Positions 62,344 to 64,000 of a stretch of DNA of 64,000 bases are shown here, one piece after another. The first letter of the stretch is position 1. Every line of letters begins with the position of its first letter. Source of the DNA: Eutreptiella sp. 'Long Island Sound 2002' (taxonomy: Eukaryota; Euglenozoa; Euglenophyceae; Eutreptiales; Eutreptiaceae); contig OZ038390.1 in assembly GCA_964036045.1 (NCBI GenBank), positions 2,693,238-2,757,237 of the forward strand, written 5' to 3'. Made by a program: the position numbers and the translations under genes. The notes beneath the pieces are model-generated. The model saw nothing but the letters and a program-made list of their open reading frames with translations, had not been told where the DNA came from and ran no database searches.

Positions 62344-63393
62344 GTGGTCCAGGAAGGGCGCAGCAGCAGGGGGGAGCAGAGCAGACGGCGCGACTCAGGG
62401 CAGGGGGCCGGGAAGGGGCCGGGGCACGGGAAGGGCGCGCAGGGGCGCGGGCAGGGAGCCCAGGTGCAGGGGGCAGGGCGAGGGGAGGTGGGAGAGCGAG
62501 CGGGCCAGGGCGTGGGGGACGGGAGGCGGGACCCGCGACACGGGCAGGGGGCTGGAAAGGGGCCCAAGGGCAAGGGCAAGGGCGCCGCGGGCCCCAAGGG
62601 ACAGGCGGGACGGGGCATGGGAGCCCAGGGGAAAGGACGGGGCGAAGGGAGGGGGGCAGAGGGCGGGGCGCCCCCGCAGCCGGACGTGCAGCCGGTGAGG
62701 TGCATCCCCCCCAGCATCCAACAGATGCCGGCACACCACACCCACCACCACCACCACCACCACCACCACCACCTCTACAACATCGACCCTGACGCCGGCG
62801 AGCTCGTCCTCCCCCAACCCCCACGACACCAGCACCATCAAGCCCCCCCCGCGCCGAGGGCGGAGCCGGCGCGGATGGCCTCGGCGGAGGGGGGGCGGGG
62901 CGCGGCATCGGCGCCGCAGGCGCAGGGGCAGCGAGGGGGGCCGGCACGGGGGGCGGAGGAGGGCCGGCCATGGGACCGGGACTGGGGCGCGGTCCCCGAC
63001 CCTCTGGGGGAGGAGACCCTCCCCCTGGTGGGGGAGGTGTACGGGTGGTTGTGCTGGGCCAACCAGGGGACCTCCTGGAGGTCGAGGAACCGGCCCTTCG
63101 ATGCCGTGCTCCTCCGGAGGGACGGAGGAAACGGAGAGGTACCCCCAGGGGGGTGGGCAGCCCCAGAGGACCATGAGAGGGTCCTCAGGTCAGTGATCCG
63201 GGCGGCGTGGCCCGACAGTGAGCCGACGTGGCCGGCCTTCCTGGAAGGGGGAGCGGTGCTCCGCATCACGGATGCGGACGCCAACAACTGGCTCCCCCGA
63301 GCTTTGCGCAGCGCCCTCGCCCACTGGCGCTACCGCCGGCACAACCCGCCGCCGCCGCAGCCCCAGCCCCCACACAAGCGGCGGCGCAGGTGA
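62344..63393 (+). CDS. LINE-associated ORF6-like frame, Gly/Lys/Gln-rich then ordered C-terminus
   Basis: The frame opens at a GTG; the first ATG is near 62617, so the true start is uncertain and it may continue an upstream frame through a shift. The first half is GKG/GQG-rich. A His-rich run from a (CAC)n tract and a Pro-rich stretch follow. The last ~140 residues look like a folded domain (VGEVYGWLCWANQGTSWRSRNRPFDAVLL is part of it, shown here in pieces: VGEVYGWLCW, FDAVLLRRDG, HERVLRSVIRAAW). It ends in a basic HKRRRR tail before TGA 63391-63393. Function is not recognised. Confidence 0.45.
   Translation: MVQEGRSSRGEQSRRRDSGQGAGKGPGHGKGAQGRGQGAQVQGAGRGEVGERAGQGVGDGRRDPRHGQGAGKGPKGKGKGAAGPKGQAGRGMGAQGKGRGEGRGAEGGAPPQPDVQPVRCIPPSIQQMPAHHTHHHHHHHHHHLYNIDPDAGELVLPQPPRHQHHQAPPAPRAEPARMASAEGGRGAASAPQAQGQRGGPARGAEEGRPWDRDWGAVPDPLGEETLPLVGEVYGWLCWANQGTSWRSRNRPFDAVLLRRDGGNGEVPPGGWAAPEDHERVLRSVIRAAWPDSEPTWPAFLEGGAVLRITDADANNWLPRALRSALAHWRYRRHNPPPPQPQPPHKRRRR
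62742..62773 (+). repeat. (CAC)n microsatellite within ORF6
   Basis: About ten consecutive CAC units encode a poly-His run in the ORF6 frame and poly-Pro in another frame. Confidence 0.9.
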
Positions 63394-64000
63394 AGGCCCA
63401 GATGGCGGGTACGGGAGAGTTGGGGGGGGGGGCTGGGCCCCCCGGCCCACGCCCCCCCCGCGGTACGGCACGACGCAAGAGGGCGCGCCACCTCCCGCGG
63501 GAGGGAGTGCGGAGACAACGAGCGCGGGGGGGAACCTGCTGCCCCGCAGCCCGCTAACCACTGACCGCTAACCCTCACGGCCACCCCCGGCCGGCCGGCG
63601 CCGGGAGACAACGGCCGGGGGATGAGGGGCCCCAGCGAGGGCCTGCGCAGGAATCCGGCTCTCGGTAGAGGGGGGCGGGGGAAGGGCGCGACCTCCCGGC
63701 CGATGGCTGGCCCCCGGGGCCAGGACTGCCATGCCGCCCCCCCCCCCCCCGGCCGACAGGAGGCATCGCCAGGGGACCAAAGGGCCCCCCCCCACTCCCC
63801 CCCCCCCCTCCCACACAGGCCCGAGAGCAGGCGGGGGGGCGGCCCCCCCACCCCCCCCCCCCCCGCACCCACCTCAGCTGGGGAGCCACAGGCGCGGCCC
63901 TCCGCCCCCCAGGGGCCGGGGGGGCGCCCCCCCCCTCAGGAGGAACGGCGACGCGGTAAGGGCAACGGCGGCTGGACCTGCTCCCGCGAACCCACACTGG
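63394..64000. other. G/C homopolymer-rich noncoding stretch
   Basis: Long C-runs (about 63739-63750, 63788-63810, 63846-63864, 63927-63936) and G-runs alternate, with no convincing coding frame; short open frames exist on both strands because stops are rare in such DNA. It may be the 3' untranslated region of the LINE. Homopolymer lengths may be unreliable in the assembly. Confidence 0.6.

Larger units (their letters stand above)
62310..64000 (+). mobile_element. GC-rich LINE (or abutting GC-rich element), right segment
   Basis: This resumes the sequence interrupted at 51538. It contains one credible frame (ORF6) to 63393 and then GC-rich noncoding DNA to the window edge. The 3' end of the element is not seen. 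Confidence 0.6.

Noticed and set aside
62148-62792. Alternative frames through ORF6 rich in Gly, Arg and Pro
   Set aside because: Low complexity with poly-Pro from the CAC repeat; the frame ending at 63393 has the only ordered-looking domain.

Overview
The window is a eukaryotic stack of retrotransposons. No host gene, rRNA, intact tRNA gene, CRISPR array or bacterial-type gene is visible. Two very GC-rich flanks (1-14692 and 47847-51538, resuming at 62310-64000) enclose less GC-rich Ty3/gypsy-type elements. Chromodomain retrotransposons, an APE-endonuclease LINE, no visible introns and a high-GC background suggest a GC-rich unicellular eukaryote such as an alga or other protist. The sequence alone does not identify it.

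Layer 1 is a large GC-rich non-LTR element (LINE). From left to right it has about 26 tandem monomers of ~212 bp (1-5590), an ORF1 with a CCCH zinc finger that shifts frame near 7315 into a second block ending in a C2H2 finger, then ORF2 (APE endonuclease, reverse transcriptase, RNase H-like, CCHC). Unusually, further ORFs of the same style follow (ORF3, ORF4, ORF5, and an ORF6-like frame). They are linked by single in-frame stops or a TGATG stop/start overlap. It may be an unusually long multicistronic LINE, or a LINE abutting a second GC-rich element.

Layer 2: Ty3 element D (minus strand, 14693-47841, 5-bp target duplication GGCGG) sits inside LINE ORF2. Layer 3: Ty3 element B (plus, 20078-42230, duplication CGAAG, different family with AG...CT LTR ends) sits inside the pol of D. 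Layer 4: Ty3 element A (plus, 28136-38890, duplication ACTCC, same family as D) sits inside the pol of B. A fourth Ty3 copy, C (plus, 51539-62304, duplication ACGCT, same family as A and D), independently splits the right part of the LINE. LTR-LTR differences counted by eye (D about 2.8%, B about 1.5%, C about 0.6%, A about 0.2%) agree with the nesting order.

The A/C/D family has several unusual traits. Its 532-bp LTR contains the gag start codon and 54 complete gag codons. Gag and pol are in one frame separated by a single UAG followed by a conserved 8-bp hairpin, which looks like stop-codon readthrough. Pol carries a Dam-methyltransferase-like segment between protease and reverse transcriptase, and ends in a chromodomain. 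A and C have uninterrupted gag and pol frames and nearly identical LTRs, so they look recently active. D and B carry frameshifts or stops.
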